Assembly (NCBI RefSeq): GCF_007830515.1
Contig: NZ_VLKT01000013.1
Coordinates: forward strand, 62,001 to 126,000
DNA length: 64,000 nucleotides
Reading direction: 5' to 3'
Origin: Mesorhizobium tianshanense
Lineage (GTDB): Bacteria > Pseudomonadota > Alphaproteobacteria > Rhizobiales > Rhizobiaceae
The notes under the pieces are model-generated. The model was not told where the DNA came from, ran no database searches, and saw nothing but the letters and a program-made list of their open reading frames with translations. Shown here piece by piece: positions 19,837-29,128 of the stretch. The position numbers were made by a program, and so were the translations under genes. Positions within the stretch are counted from its first letter, which is position 1; each line of letters starts with the position of its first letter.

Positions 19837-20547
19837 TCATTTCAACTCGAACGTGACAGTGACCTGCACCGTGTAGGAATTCTCGCCGGCCTGCACCGGA
19901 ACCGATGCGCGGGCGGCGTCGAAGGCCTTGGCGTTCATCGGCATCGGCGGCGGCGCGACGTTCTGGTCCGTGATTTCCAGCACCCGTCCGATGCTGACGC
20001 CGGCGGCTTCAGCCAGCGTCTTGGCCTTGGCCATGGCGTCGGCGACCGCCTTCTTGCGGGCCTCGGTGACAGTTGCAGCCGGATCCTCATTGGAAAACGA
20101 GATTCCGCCGCCCTGGTTGACGCCAAGCGATACCGCCTTGTCGAGAATCTCGCCGGTCTTATCGATATCGCGGATGCGCACCGAAAGCGTATTGTTCACC
20201 TGATAGGCGACGAGTTCGGCTTCCTGGCTGCCGTCCGGCTTGTTGGTGTAGTTGTAGCGCGGGCTGATCTGGATGCCGGCTGTCTGCAGATCGCGCTCCT
20301 TGATGCCAGCCGACTTCATAGCGGCGATCACGGAGGCCATGGCATCGTTGTTGGCATCGAGCGCGGCGCGCGCGGTCTTGGCCTCGCGCATGACGCTGAG
20401 CGTCAGCAGCGCCAGATCGGGGGCCGCGGTCGCTTCGCCTTCCCCGGTGACGACGATGCGCGGCGGGGGCGGCGAATCGGCAGCGCTGGCCATCGCCGGA
20501 AAAACGATTGCGGCGGCGAGCGCCAAGGGCAAAAGGTGTCTGGTCAT
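19837..20547 (-). CDS. SIMPL domain-containing periplasmic protein (DUF541)
   Basis: 236 residues with a signal peptide (MTRHLLPLALAAAIVFPAMASAAD) and the SIMPL/DUF541 domain: IVVTGEGEATAAPDLALLTLSV at the start, ARAALDANNDAMASVIAAMK, then ISFSNEDPAATVTEARKKAVADAMAKAKTLAEAAG. Relatives form oligomeric rings and include the E. coli oxidative stress protein YggE. Role in this organism not known. Monocistronic, ending near the bidirectional terminator. Confidence 0.9.
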   Translation of the reverse strand: MTRHLLPLALAAAIVFPAMASAADSPPPPRIVVTGEGEATAAPDLALLTLSVMREAKTARAALDANNDAMASVIAAMKSAGIKERDLQTAGIQISPRYNYTNKPDGSQEAELVAYQVNNTLSVRIRDIDKTGEILDKAVSLGVNQGGGISFSNEDPAATVTEARKKAVADAMAKAKTLAEAAGVSIGRVLEITDQNVAPPPMPMNAKAFDAARASVPVQAGENSYTVQVTVTFELK

Positions 20548-20584
20548 GAAAATCTCCTCGGTCTGCGATCCAGTCGCGCTTGTC

Positions 20585-20715
20585 GACTAGCGCATCGGCC
20601 CGAAAATCGGAATCGATTTTTGCTGCGCCGATCCGTTTCGGAAAGCACGATGCGTAGGTTCAAAGCGGTAGAGCGTACTTCGTTGTGCGTCCGCGTGGAC
20701 GAACGTCGCTCTAGT
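20585..20715. repeat. Intergenic mosaic repeat, RIME-like
   Basis: The stretch carries nested inverted repeats, including GCATCGGCCCGAAAATCGG ... GATTTTTGC and GAGCG ... GTGCGTCCGCGTGGACGAACG ... CGCTC. Its wording (CGGAAAGCACGATGCG then GGTAGAGCG) is that of a widespread Mesorhizobium intergenic element as I remember it. It lies between the SIMPL gene and the tRNA. Confidence 0.5.
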
Positions 20716-20806
20716 GTCTGAATATGGGCTGATTTGGGCGATCTCGGCCAACCCGTCCGGAAAGCCTTGTGCGTTTCGGGGAAAAACATTAATCCAGCCG
20801 CGTGTG

Positions 20807-20882
20807 GGGCCTGTAGCTCAATGGTTAGAGCCGGCGGCTCATAACCGCTTGGTTGGGGGTTCGAGTCCCTCCGGGCCCACCA
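20807..20882 (+). tRNA. tRNA with anticodon CAT, probably tRNA-Ile2 (CAU)
   Basis: A full cloverleaf of 76 nt including an encoded CCA. The acceptor GGGCCTG pairs with CGGGCCC (one G-U), the D stem is GCTC/GAGC, and the anticodon stem GGCGG/CCGCT has loop CTCATAA, giving anticodon CAT. The T arm is GGGGG-TTCGAGT-CCCTC. The anticodon arm and the TTGGTT variable region resemble E. coli ileX rather than the elongator methionine tRNA, so lysidine-modified Ile2 is the better guess; tRNA-Met is the alternative. Confidence 0.93.
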
Positions 20883-21143
20883 ACAATTTAACTTATTGAT
20901 TTTGTTATATTTTATGACCATATTCACCTCGGCGTTTTGGACTCGAACCCCTTGAGCCTTCGGTATCGGAAGTTTCCATTGCAAGCAGGTGAAAAGCTTC
21001 GTGATTCCCGTTGCAATGAAGCGGTCTTCAGCGCCTAGTTGGTGGGGTTGCTGCCTAGCTGGTAAGCCGGCAGACCCAGACTCGTACAACTGGTGCCACC
21101 GGATCGCCTATTTTATCAGTCGCGAAACCGGCAATGCGGTTGC
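20883..21143. other. AT-rich junction downstream of the tRNA
   Basis: 260 bp with no credible gene. The first 50 bp are clearly AT-rich. An exact inverted 13-bp copy of the tRNA T arm (GGACTCGAACCCC) lies about 60 bp downstream of the tRNA, near 20939-20951. This marks the border between the core-like part and the catabolic region, but no integrase is present. Confidence 0.5.
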
Positions 21144-21815
21144 CTATTCGTAGACGAGGCCTTTGCGCCGCAGGCGCTCGCGCATGTCGTTGACGTCTAG
21201 ACTGAGCTTGCTGGCGGCGTAAAGGCTGCGCTTTTCTTCTTCCATCGCCTCGCGCTTGCGGGCGGTTTCAAGAACCCTTCCCACGGTTTCGCGCGGCACC
21301 ACGCACACGCCATCGTCATCGGCCACGATGACGTCGCCTGGCCGGATGTGGGCGCCGGCGCACACGATCGACACCTGGACGTTGCCGAGCGTCTCCTTGA
21401 CCGTCCCTTGTGCGCTGATCGCCTTCGACCAGACCGGGAAGGCCATGGAGCGCAGGGTCGACACATCGCGCACGCCTGCGTCGATGATCAGGCCTCTAAT
21501 GCCTTGCGCCTTGGCCGATTCGGCCAGCAGGTCGCCGAAATAGCCGTCCTCGCAGGGCGAGGTCGGGGTCACGACCAGGATGTCGCCCGGCCGCGCCTGT
21601 TCCAGCGCGACGTGGATCATCCAGTTGTCGCCCGGCGCAACTTCACAGGTCAGCGCGTTGCCACCGATCCTCGCGCCGTCGTAGATCGGTCGCAGCCGAG
21701 TGGCGAGCAGGCCTGTCCGGCCCTGCGCCTCGTGGACCGTGGCCACGCCAAGCTGGCCAAGAGCCTCGCAGGTCTCGATCGGCGTGCGCTCGGTTTTCGT
21801 GACGACTCTGGCCAT
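21144..21815 (-). CDS. ligK: 4-carboxy-4-hydroxy-2-oxoadipate aldolase / oxaloacetate decarboxylase (LigK type, RraA fold)
   Basis: Cleaves 4-carboxy-4-hydroxy-2-oxoadipate to pyruvate and oxaloacetate, the last step of the protocatechuate 4,5-cleavage and gallate pathways. The 223-residue sequence has the class II RraA/HMG-aldolase pattern: [20 protein letters not shown] at the N-terminus, then the active-site region [25 protein letters not shown] (Gly-x-Leu-Leu and Arg/Asp, about 95-120) and [17 protein letters not shown]. Same strand and 67 bp after the LigJ-type gene, its direct pathway predecessor. Confidence 0.88.
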   Translation of the reverse strand: MARVVTKTERTPIETCEALGQLGVATVHEAQGRTGLLATRLRPIYDGARIGGNALTCEVAPGDNWMIHVALEQARPGDILVVTPTSPCEDGYFGDLLAESAKAQGIRGLIIDAGVRDVSTLRSMAFPVWSKAISAQGTVKETLGNVQVSIVCAGAHIRPGDVIVADDDGVCVVPRETVGRVLETARKREAMEEEKRSLYAASKLSLDVNDMRERLRRKGLVYE

Positions 21816-21882
21816 GGGTGTTCTCCTGGAAAGATGAGGTGCGGCGTCTGGCCCCGCGTCCGAACGGCGCTCATTGGGTGGC

Positions 21883-22905
21883 CTAGCGCCCTTGCGCCTT
21901 CAGCCGCCTGTCAAGCCTCGGATAGACCTTGCGGGCATTGCCTTCGAACACGGCCTTCCGCTCTGCCTCGCCGAGCGAAAGCGCGTCGATGTAGCGCCGC
22001 GTGTCGTCGAAGTCGAAGCCGGTCTCCGGGTCGATGGCCTTGACCGCTCCGAGCAGCTCGGACCCGAACAGGATGTTGGCCGGACCAACGACGCGGAACA
22101 GCATGTCGATGCCTGCCTGGTGATAGACGCAGCTGTCGAAGTAGACGTTGCGCAGCAGGTGCTCGCCCAGTTCAGGCCTGTCCAGCATCATCGCCAGGCC
22201 GCGATAGCGTCCCCAGTGATAGGGCGCTGCGCCGCCGCCGTGCGGAATGATCAGCTTGAGATCGGGAAACGCGCTGAACAGGTCGCCCTGGATCAGCTGC
22301 ATGAATACGGCGGTATCCGCGTTGATGTAGTGCGCGCCGGTCGTATGCAGGCATAAGCTGCAGGAGCCGGAGACATGGATCATGGCCGGCACCTGCAGCT
22401 CGACCAGCTTTTCGAAGAGCGGGTACCAGTAGCGGTCGTGGATCGGCGGCGCCGACCAGAAGCCGCCTGACGGATCGGGATTGAGGTTGCAGCCGACGAA
22501 GCCAAGCTCGACGACGCAGCGCTCGAGCTCGGCAAGGACCGGCTTCAGGTCGCCGCTCATCGATTGCGGCAGCTGGCATACGCCGGCGAAGTTGGCCGGG
22601 AACATGTCGACGATGCGGGCGATCAGATCGTTGGAGATGCGCGACCACTCGGCATTGGCGTCGGCGTCGCCGATATGATGGCCCATGCCCGAAGCCCGCG
22701 GCGACAGGATGGTCACGTCCGAGCCTCGCTCGCGCTGCAGGCGCAACTGGTTCTGTTCGATCGTTGCCCTCAGCACGTCGTCTGAAATGCCGGGATAGGC
22801 GGGCATTGCGTCCCGCCTGCCTTCGACGAACTCGACCTGCGTCTTGCGAAAGGCATGATGCTCCGGCGGTTCGCTCGTGTAATGGCCGTGGCAGTCGATG
22901 ATCAT
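21883..22905 (-). CDS. ligJ: 4-oxalomesaconate hydratase (LigJ type, amidohydrolase family)
   Basis: Hydrates 4-oxalomesaconate to 4-carboxy-4-hydroxy-2-oxoadipate. 340 residues, same length as LigJ. The amidohydrolase metal motif HGHYT is at residues 5-9, with further ligands in [11 protein letters not shown] and [19 protein letters not shown], and a late segment [31 protein letters not shown]. Adjacent to the LigK-type aldolase, which uses its product. The upstream ring-cleavage enzyme LigAB, LigC and LigI are not in the window, so the cluster probably feeds from another ring-cleavage route. Confidence 0.88.
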   Translation of the reverse strand: MIIDCHGHYTSEPPEHHAFRKTQVEFVEGRRDAMPAYPGISDDVLRATIEQNQLRLQRERGSDVTILSPRASGMGHHIGDADANAEWSRISNDLIARIVDMFPANFAGVCQLPQSMSGDLKPVLAELERCVVELGFVGCNLNPDPSGGFWSAPPIHDRYWYPLFEKLVELQVPAMIHVSGSCSLCLHTTGAHYINADTAVFMQLIQGDLFSAFPDLKLIIPHGGGAAPYHWGRYRGLAMMLDRPELGEHLLRNVYFDSCVYHQAGIDMLFRVVGPANILFGSELLGAVKAIDPETGFDFDDTRRYIDALSLGEAERKAVFEGNARKVYPRLDRRLKAQGR

Positions 22906-23001
22906 TTCGTTCTCTTCGCGTACAAGATTGCGGATCGCTGCGCCGTTCCGCGGTTGCCGGTAAGCGGCGGACGGTGAAGCCCGCCGCTGCCGATCGTCCG
23001 C

Positions 23002-24111
23002 CTACGGTTCGAGCACGTAGTTGGTGAAGCCGCCGTCACCGGAGGTGACGCCGTTGATGGCCTCGTTGATCCGCTCAAGCGGATACGTCCTGGCCTCCAG
23101 CACCGAAAGATCGATCGCGCCGGAGCGGACCATGTCGGCTACCTCCATGCCCTCGGCCGTGGTCAGCCAGGCCGAGCCGATGAGCTCCATCGAATTGTCC
23201 ATCCACCACTTGGTGTTGAACAGCATGTCGCTGCCGGTGCCGCCGATGTTGACGATGCGGCCGCCGCGCTTGACCCCCATCATGGCGTCCTTCATGGCAT
23301 TGACGTCGGCGACCGCACCGAGGCAATCGAGCATGAAGTCGGCGCCAAGACCGTTGGTCTGCGAGCGGACCCAGTCGGCGACCTTGCCGTCCTGGTTGGA
23401 GAAGGTCTGGATACGGTTCGGGGCAAGCTGCTTCAGCCGGTCGAGCAGGGGCTTGCCACGGGCCACCGCGTAAACCGTTGAGACGCCCATGGCGAGGGCG
23501 AAGAGAGTCGCGCCGACGCCCAGCGTGCCCGTCGCGCCATTGATGATCAGCGACTTGCCGGTCGGTATGCCGAACTTCTTGATCGCGGAATAGGAGGTAC
23601 CGAGGTAACCCATGCGGGCGGCCTGCGGAAAGGTCATGTTGTCGGGGATCTTGACGATCGCATTCTGAGGCGCGCGCATGAACTGGGCGAAGCCACCTTC
23701 CGGATACCGCTTGTAGATCTCAAGGCTGTTCCTGTTGAAGCCGAAATAGCCATTGAAGGTGAAGTACTCGCACTTCGCCTGATGGCCGCTGGCGCAGGCA
23801 TGGCATGCGCCGCAGGAGCGCAGCGGATTCACATAGACACGGTCGCCGGGCTTGATGGCCACGACCTGGTCGCCGACTTGATGCACGATGCCCGCGGGGT
23901 CGAGGCCGAAGATCGCCGGCTTCATCGGCAGCGGCTGATGCGGATACCAGGTCTCCCAGTTGTTGAGCACGTTCGCGAGGTTGGGCACCATCCCGCAAGC
24001 CTTGACCTCGACGACCACATCCGTGCCGGATGCCATCGGCTTCGCCACGTCCTCAACACGCATCGGCTCGTTCACGGCATGAAGCCGTGCCGCCCGCATC
24101 ATTATCGTCAT
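23002..24111 (-). CDS. Zinc-type alcohol dehydrogenase family protein, atypical catalytic site
   Basis: 369-residue MDR-superfamily dehydrogenase. The structural zinc lobe is present (CGACHACASGHQAKC) and the nucleotide fold reads NGATGTLGVGATLFALAMG. The usual GHE motif that supplies a catalytic zinc histidine reads GLD in AIFGLDPAGIV, so classical zinc catalysis is doubtful. A close paralogue lies at 31263-32384 with the same change. Start at 24111 follows GGGAGGAA. First gene of an operon with the LigJ/LigK genes. A GATAC palindrome lies 64 bp upstream at 24175-24190. Confidence 0.85.
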   Translation of the reverse strand: MTIMMRAARLHAVNEPMRVEDVAKPMASGTDVVVEVKACGMVPNLANVLNNWETWYPHQPLPMKPAIFGLDPAGIVHQVGDQVVAIKPGDRVYVNPLRSCGACHACASGHQAKCEYFTFNGYFGFNRNSLEIYKRYPEGGFAQFMRAPQNAIVKIPDNMTFPQAARMGYLGTSYSAIKKFGIPTGKSLIINGATGTLGVGATLFALAMGVSTVYAVARGKPLLDRLKQLAPNRIQTFSNQDGKVADWVRSQTNGLGADFMLDCLGAVADVNAMKDAMMGVKRGGRIVNIGGTGSDMLFNTKWWMDNSMELIGSAWLTTAEGMEVADMVRSGAIDLSVLEARTYPLERINEAINGVTSGDGGFTNYVLEP

Positions 24112-24152
24112 CGTCTGTTCCTCCCAATATGCCAGTTCGCGGAGACGTCTCG

Positions 24153-24190
24153 TTGACATTCCTTGTAGACTGTGGATACCGTACAGTATC
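24153..24190 (+). promoter_or_regulatory. Promoter with overlapping GATAC-type operator (site 1)
   Basis: TTGACA at 24153-24158, then 17 bp, then ATACCG as -10. The 16-bp palindrome GATACCGTACAGTATC (24175-24190) covers the -10. It lies between the divergent dehydrogenase (start 24111) and DoxX gene (start 24382). The same layout recurs at 32385, 36978 and 47574. Confidence 0.75.
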
Positions 24191-24381
24191 TGGATTGGGT
24201 GACGCAAGAGCCGATTTCCACCGACGACAGCATTTGCGGGAAATGTCGGCGAACGCCGCATCGGTTGCGGCCTGGCGACAAACGCTTCGGCTCCGCTGGA
24301 TGAGAGAACGTCGCCCGATATGGCAACAAGGACGGGAGGAAGGGCCGGGCGGTTCCTTCGACGTTCTACACGGAGGAATCA

Positions 24382-24738
24382 GTGCCGGAGTTCATGCTAA
24401 CGCCAATCGATCTCCTGCGCATTCTGTGCGGGATTTGGTTCATTCCGCATCTCATTGGAAAGATCAGGAACTTCGAAAAGGCGACAAAGACGTTCGAGGC
24501 CGCCGGACTGAAGCCAGGAAAACCCTTCATCGTGCTGACGGTTGCGCTGGAATTTGTTGCCGCCGTTGGAATGGTGTTCGACATCTATCCACGATGGGCT
24601 GCGGCGTGCGGAGTGGCCGTCTTGCTGGGCGCAGCCTATGCGGTGGTGCGGATCAACGGCCCGCGCTGGCGCTGGCAGTTGATGGGTCCCGAATACCCGA
24701 TCTTCTGGGCGCTTGCCTGTATTGTTTCGGCCTTCTAA
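24382..24738 (+). CDS. DoxX-like small membrane protein
   Basis: A 118-residue protein with about four membrane segments (LLRILCGIWFIPHLIGKI, PFIVLTVALEFVAAVGMVF, WAAACGVAVLLGAAYAVV, YPIFWALACIVSAF), as in the DoxX/DoxD-like family. Begins with GTG at 24382, 7 bp after GGAGG. Followed after 57 bp by the TetR gene and downstream of the site 1 promoter. Function in the pathway unknown; DoxX-like proteins can be quinone-linked oxidoreductase subunits. Confidence 0.75.
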   Translation: MPEFMLTPIDLLRILCGIWFIPHLIGKIRNFEKATKTFEAAGLKPGKPFIVLTVALEFVAAVGMVFDIYPRWAAACGVAVLLGAAYAVVRINGPRWRWQLMGPEYPIFWALACIVSAF

Positions 24739-24753
24739 CCTTCGGCCGATTCG

Positions 24754-24768
24754 GATACCAAAGGTATC
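24754..24768. promoter_or_regulatory. GATAC-type operator before the TetR gene (site 5)
   Basis: The perfect 15-bp palindrome GATACCAAAGGTATC lies 28 bp before the start codon of the TetR gene. It shares half-sites with the four 16-bp sites and suggests that this TetR protein recognises the motif and regulates itself. Confidence 0.7.
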
Positions 24769-24795
24769 CCAATGAATGGCTTGGAAGGATAGAGA

Positions 24796-25416
24796 ATGGC
24801 GCGACTGACGCGCGAACAGAGCCAGGCTCTGACCCGCGAGAAGCTCTTGCTGTCGGCGAGCGAAGTCGTGGCTCGCGACGGCTATTCCGGGGCGACCATT
24901 GAACGTATCGCAGAAGAAGCCGGCTACTCGAAGGGCGCCTTCTATTCGAACTTCGAGAACAAGGAAGACATCTTCCTTCAACTGCTCGAGCGCCATGCCG
25001 GTGGCGACGTGGTCGAGCTCACCGGCCTGCTCGACGGCTACGATGACCCGAAAGAGATCATCGATGCGATGTGCGATTGGGCCAATCAGCGGGCGAAGGA
25101 CAAGCGCTGGGGAACGCTTGCCATCGACCTGTTACGGATCGCCCGCCGCGATAACACGCTGGAAGAGCGGCATCTGCGCCTGTTCAAGGACCAGTGGGAG
25201 GGCCTGGGCAAGTTGCTGTCCGGAAAGCTTTTTCCCCATGGCGGTGCCGATATCGAGCCGCTTTATGTGGGCGGCGTCGTTCTGGAACTCATCTATGGCG
25301 GCCTCTCCAGCTTCATGAAGGACGATTCGCCGGGCGAGATGGTGAGGGCCACACTCACCTCAATGCATCAGGCCCATCTCTACCGCCACATGAAGCAGCC
25401 AGCTGCCCGCGGATAG
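24796..25416 (+). CDS. TetR family regulator, candidate master repressor of the aromatic region
   Basis: 206 residues with a typical N-terminal DNA-binding domain: REKLLLSASEVVARDGYSGATIERIAEEAGYSKGAFYSNFENKEDIFLQLLE (about 14-65). The helical ligand domain follows. The palindrome directly upstream (24754-24768) matches four operators elsewhere in the region. I therefore infer that it represses the dehydrogenase, DoxX, cupin, transporter and NMT1-type genes until an aromatic effector binds. The ligand is unknown. Confidence 0.9.
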   Translation: MARLTREQSQALTREKLLLSASEVVARDGYSGATIERIAEEAGYSKGAFYSNFENKEDIFLQLLERHAGGDVVELTGLLDGYDDPKEIIDAMCDWANQRAKDKRWGTLAIDLLRIARRDNTLEERHLRLFKDQWEGLGKLLSGKLFPHGGADIEPLYVGGVVLELIYGGLSSFMKDDSPGEMVRATLTSMHQAHLYRHMKQPAARG

Positions 25417-25474
25417 GGTGGGCGTATCGGGGCCCGCCCTAGTTCGCACCCGGGCCGTTCAGGCGCGCGCCCTG

Positions 25475-27090
25475 TCATTTGTCGGGTGCCGCTACCAGCA
25501 TCATCTGCAGCCGACACACGAGCTGCTCGGCCTCCCTTGCGTCAGCGGCCGTACCGAAACCACATGGTCGGGCCGCACCAGGGCGGCGCGCGCGCCATTC
25601 GCGGTCAGCCAGTCCGCGAGAACGCGATCTTCTTCCACCAGCGGCGAGGGGTAGGATCTCTCTTGCGCCACGCGATGCACGGCAATGCCCACCTGCCGCG
25701 CCTTGTCCAGGAGGGTGGGCGAGGGGTCCATGTCGCCGGCGATGAGAAGCTGGAATCCTGGCGGCAACGCATCGTCGAGCCGCATCCGGCCGAAAGGCCC
25801 GATGATCCAGGGTTGAGGACATGGCTCACCGGCGCCAGGGCTCGGCGAGCCGTCGATGTTGCTGGCGACAAGCCCATGACGGATGGGCGGAAAGAGGTTC
25901 TGACGGATCTGGACACCTTGGCCCGCGCGCATGGCTGCGGCCATCTCGGCATCGCGCGCCTGCGCCTTGTCCGGATCCAGCTCGCAGATGAACTGTCCAA
26001 GCCGCTTGGTGATGTCGATGACTTCGCGCATGAACGGCCGGCGCTCGGCCTGGTAGGTGTCGAGGAGGTGCTCCGCTCCGCCGTCGATCCATGCAAGATT
26101 GGCTGCATCCTTGATGCCCTGCACCATCCCCTGCGCGAGAAACGGCGGGGTCATGTGGCAGGCATCGCCGGCGAGAAAGACACTGCCCACCCGCCACTGC
26201 TCCGCAACAAGAGCGTGGAAGTTGTAGGTCGCCGAGCGCCATAGCCTGGCTTGATCCGGCCGAAGCCAGCGCGAAAGCAATTGCCAGATGCGTTCCGGGC
26301 GGTTGATCTCCAGCGGATTTTCATCCGGCAGGATCATGAACTCCCAGCGTCGTAGCCGGTCAGGCCCGCACACATATGTGTGCGCGGGCGCGCGGGATCG
26401 CAGAACTGGATGTTGGTTTCCGGCAATGGCGCGCCCGGATCCTCCAGTATCATGTCCACCACGAGCCAGGGTTCGTCGAAGTCGAGGTCCTCCAGCGCGA
26501 CACCGAGCCTGCGCCGGACGAAGCTGTTCGCGCCGTCGCAACCGACGACATAGCGCGGAGCGCGCCTTGTGCGCTCACCGCTCGTCTTGTCGCGCAAGCG
26601 TCAGGACCGGTCTTTCGGGATTTTCAAGGCCGACGAGTTCCGTTCCGGTGCGCAGCGACAGATTGGCGAACCTCTTGCCGTTGGCGCGCAGAGCCCGTTC
26701 AAGCTCCGGCTGCAGGAAGGTTTGGTAGGGCGGCCAGGCAAGCGGGTAGGGCTCGGAAGGAGACTCGAACCGGCGCAACAGGACACCGTCGGCGGACCTG
26801 TATTCCGATGGGCGATAGTGCCCCGTCACCGCGGCCACGGCGTCGGCCGCGCCGATGTTCTGGAAGACCCGCATCACCTCATGGTCCATGCCGATCGCGC
26901 GCGGCAGTGCATAGACGTCGTCTGCGGCGTCTATGCCGTCCACCCGAACTCCTACTGCCGCAAGAAGATTGCACAAGGTGATGCCGACCGGGCCGAGCCC
27001 AACCACCACGACGTCCGTCTCATCTTCCGTCATCAATGAGACCCCCGTTGGTTTCGGTCCTCGGCTCGGTGCGAGCTGCCGCGCGGCCAT
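25475..27090 (-). pseudogene. FAD-dependent aromatic hydroxylase (MhpA-like), three frameshifts
   Basis: The sum of three reading frames gives a flavin monooxygenase of the 3-(3-hydroxyphenyl)propionate hydroxylase type, about 540 residues. The N-terminal part has VVVVGLGPVGITLCNLLAAVG (27033 downwards), the middle has YVVGCDGANSFVRRRLG, and the third part has VFLAGDACHMTPPFLAQGM and a C-terminal thioredoxin-like tail with LVRPDHVV. Frame changes lie near 26593-26597 (one extra base), 26351-26356, and about 25545-25560. Total length of 1616 bp is not a multiple of three. The start codon overlaps the stop of the Ldh-family gene (TGATG), so it was last in that operon. It may be non-functional, or the breaks could be assembly errors. 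Confidence 0.85.
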
Positions 27091-28127
27091 CACTGCAGGA
27101 AAGTCGGCACCGTGAGCCCCAGCCGAACGGCTGCATCGGCGAGATTCCTGGCCGTGCCCTTCGCCAGCGGGATGCCGTTGGCGGCGCGCGCCCGCCCGGT
27201 CTGGAAGCCGCGTTCGCCGGGTAGTTTCACGCCATCGGAGCCGGCTGCCGGGTCGAGCGCATGGATCGCGCCGGCGAGGCTTTCCACCGAGGCGAGAAAG
27301 GACGACGGGTCGCCGAAGGCGGCCGGATCGATGGCAAGCATAAGGCCATTGAAGCCGCCGTTCTTCTCGCCGTGCAGGAACGGCGCGATGACCGCATTGC
27401 CCACCAGCACGCTCGACAGGATCTCGATCATCAGCGACAGGCCGGATCCCTTCGGGCCGGCCATCGGCAGGATGGCCGCCACCTTATGCGGGTCCTGCGT
27501 TTCGAGGCCGTTGGCGTCGATGGCCCAGCCTTTGGGGATCGGGTTACCGGAATCCTTCGCCGCCATGATCTTGCCGAGCGCGACGGCGGCAGTGGACATG
27601 TCGAGCACGATGGGATCGGCGCCACCAGGCCGCGGAACGGCGATCGACAGCGGATTGGTCGACAGCGCCTCGCCCTTTGCGCCAAAATAGCTCATGAACG
27701 GTCTCGACGCGGTCATGGCGATGCAGATCAGGCCTCGGGCCGCCAATTGGGTGGTGAAGTAGCCGATTGCGCCGGCATGGGATATGGCGCGGGCGCCGCA
27801 CCAGCCGATGCCGAACGATTCCGCCAGGTCACCGGCTTTGCCTGCCGCATGCATCATGGCGACGGCGCCCGGCGCCCTTCCGTAGTCGAAGACGCAAGTC
27901 GCCCCGAGCTCCCGGATCAGCTTCGGCTGTTGACCGGCGCGCACGACAGCGGTCTCGATCATCTCGACGTAGCGCGGGATCCTGAGAACACCGTGCGAAT
28001 CCGCGCCACGCATATTGGCCCACACCAGCAGCCGCGCGGTTTGTGCCGCCTCGTCCGGCGTATAGCCGGCAGCATTGAGCAGCGCGGTCGCAAAATCCGT
28101 CAGTTCGCTTTCCTGGGCGACGGGCAT
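27090..28127 (-). CDS. Ldh family oxidoreductase (malate/L-lactate dehydrogenase type II)
   Basis: 345 residues of the Ldh/DlgD/ComC NAD(P)-dependent 2-hydroxyacid dehydrogenase family: ANMRGADSHGVLRIPRYVE contains the conserved DSHG motif (about residue 46), with ISHAGAIGYFTTQLA and GPKGSGLSLMIEILSSVLVG further on. Likely interconverts a 2-oxo and 2-hydroxy acid in aromatic degradation. Start at 28127 follows AGGAGA. Third in the minus-strand operon FAH, dioxygenase, hydrolase, Ldh, hydroxylase. Confidence 0.88.
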   Translation of the reverse strand: MPVAQESELTDFATALLNAAGYTPDEAAQTARLLVWANMRGADSHGVLRIPRYVEMIETAVVRAGQQPKLIRELGATCVFDYGRAPGAVAMMHAAGKAGDLAESFGIGWCGARAISHAGAIGYFTTQLAARGLICIAMTASRPFMSYFGAKGEALSTNPLSIAVPRPGGADPIVLDMSTAAVALGKIMAAKDSGNPIPKGWAIDANGLETQDPHKVAAILPMAGPKGSGLSLMIEILSSVLVGNAVIAPFLHGEKNGGFNGLMLAIDPAAFGDPSSFLASVESLAGAIHALDPAAGSDGVKLPGERGFQTGRARAANGIPLAKGTARNLADAAVRLGLTVPTFLQ

Positions 28128-28159
28128 GCCGAGTGTCTCCTGGTCTGGCCGCATCGACC

Positions 28160-29041
28160 TCAAGCTGCCGGCGTTGCCGGGAAGAATTTGTCGAGCCAGC
28201 CTTTGAGCATCATCTTGGTACGTGGCGCGTCCTGCGGTGCGAGCGGGAAGTGGGCGGTGCCCGAGATCAGCATCAGTTCGGCCGGCTGCCCGGCTTTCTC
28301 GAACAGGCGGATGGACTGTTCGGTCGGCGTGATGATGTCGTCGGCGGTGTGGAAGAACAGGGCTGGCCGGGGCGCGATGTTGGCAACCACGTCCTCCGCC
28401 CTGAAATTCATCATGCTCCATGCCGTCTCGGTCGGGATTTCCATGATCGCCTTGGGCGACAGGTTCTTGCGCAATTTTTCCGGGATCGGCACGGCGTCGA
28501 ACCGCGAGATCCACATGCTCTCGCCAGTCGCGCGCTTGTGCTCGCGTCCCTTCTCGAGCAGGCCCATGAAACGCTCCCAGGCTTCCGGCGTGGGGTGTTG
28601 GCCGCGGAACTTGCGCTCGCCGTGACCCCAGCCGCATGACGAGATGACGCAGGCGAGCCGTTCATCCACGCCTGCCGTATAGACCGAAACCGCGGCGCCG
28701 AAGCTGTGGCCGGTAATGCCAATCCGCTTCGGATCGATCTCAGGGCGCTTCGCAAGGAAGGTCAGCGCGTTCTTTGCGTCGGCGACCTGATCGAAGCAGC
28801 GCACCTGAGCGCGCTCGCCCTCGCTCTCGCCGCAGCAGCGGAAGTCGAAGCGCAGCGCGGCGTAGCCGAACGTCTCCATCATCTCTGCCTGGATCTGCGC
28901 GTGCGACTCGTCCTTGGAACCGACGAAGCCGTGGCAGACGATGAACGCCGGCAGCTTCTGTCCGGGACGGTGGCTGTCGGGAATGTGCAGAACCGCCGAC
29001 AGTTTCAGGCCGTCGGATTCGAACGTCAGTTTTTCCTGCAT
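28160..29041 (-). CDS. Alpha/beta hydrolase
   Basis: 293 residues. The oxyanion HG motif occurs in PAFIVCHGFVGSKDE, the nucleophile Ser in IGITGHSFGAAVSVYTAG (about 115), the acid in FFHTADDIITP, and the late His in GTAHFPLAP. In this operon it could hydrolyse a ring-cleavage product or an ester of the aromatic substrate, but the sequence groups more with general serine hydrolases than with MhpC/BphD C-C hydrolases, so the substrate is open. Confidence 0.85.
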   Translation of the reverse strand: MQEKLTFESDGLKLSAVLHIPDSHRPGQKLPAFIVCHGFVGSKDESHAQIQAEMMETFGYAALRFDFRCCGESEGERAQVRCFDQVADAKNALTFLAKRPEIDPKRIGITGHSFGAAVSVYTAGVDERLACVISSCGWGHGERKFRGQHPTPEAWERFMGLLEKGREHKRATGESMWISRFDAVPIPEKLRKNLSPKAIMEIPTETAWSMMNFRAEDVVANIAPRPALFFHTADDIITPTEQSIRLFEKAGQPAELMLISGTAHFPLAPQDAPRTKMMLKGWLDKFFPATPAA

Positions 29042-29128
29042 AACAATCTCCTATCCGAAGCAGCGCCCCGCCCGAGTCGAGCTGCTTGGCCTTGCTTGCG
29101 TGTGTGGTCTGCCGCCGCGTCTTTCGGA

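Noticed and set aside
20544-21089. Minus-strand open frame containing RRDSNPQPSGYEPPALTIEL
   Set aside because: This is the antisense translation of the tRNA gene and its flanks, a well-known false protein.
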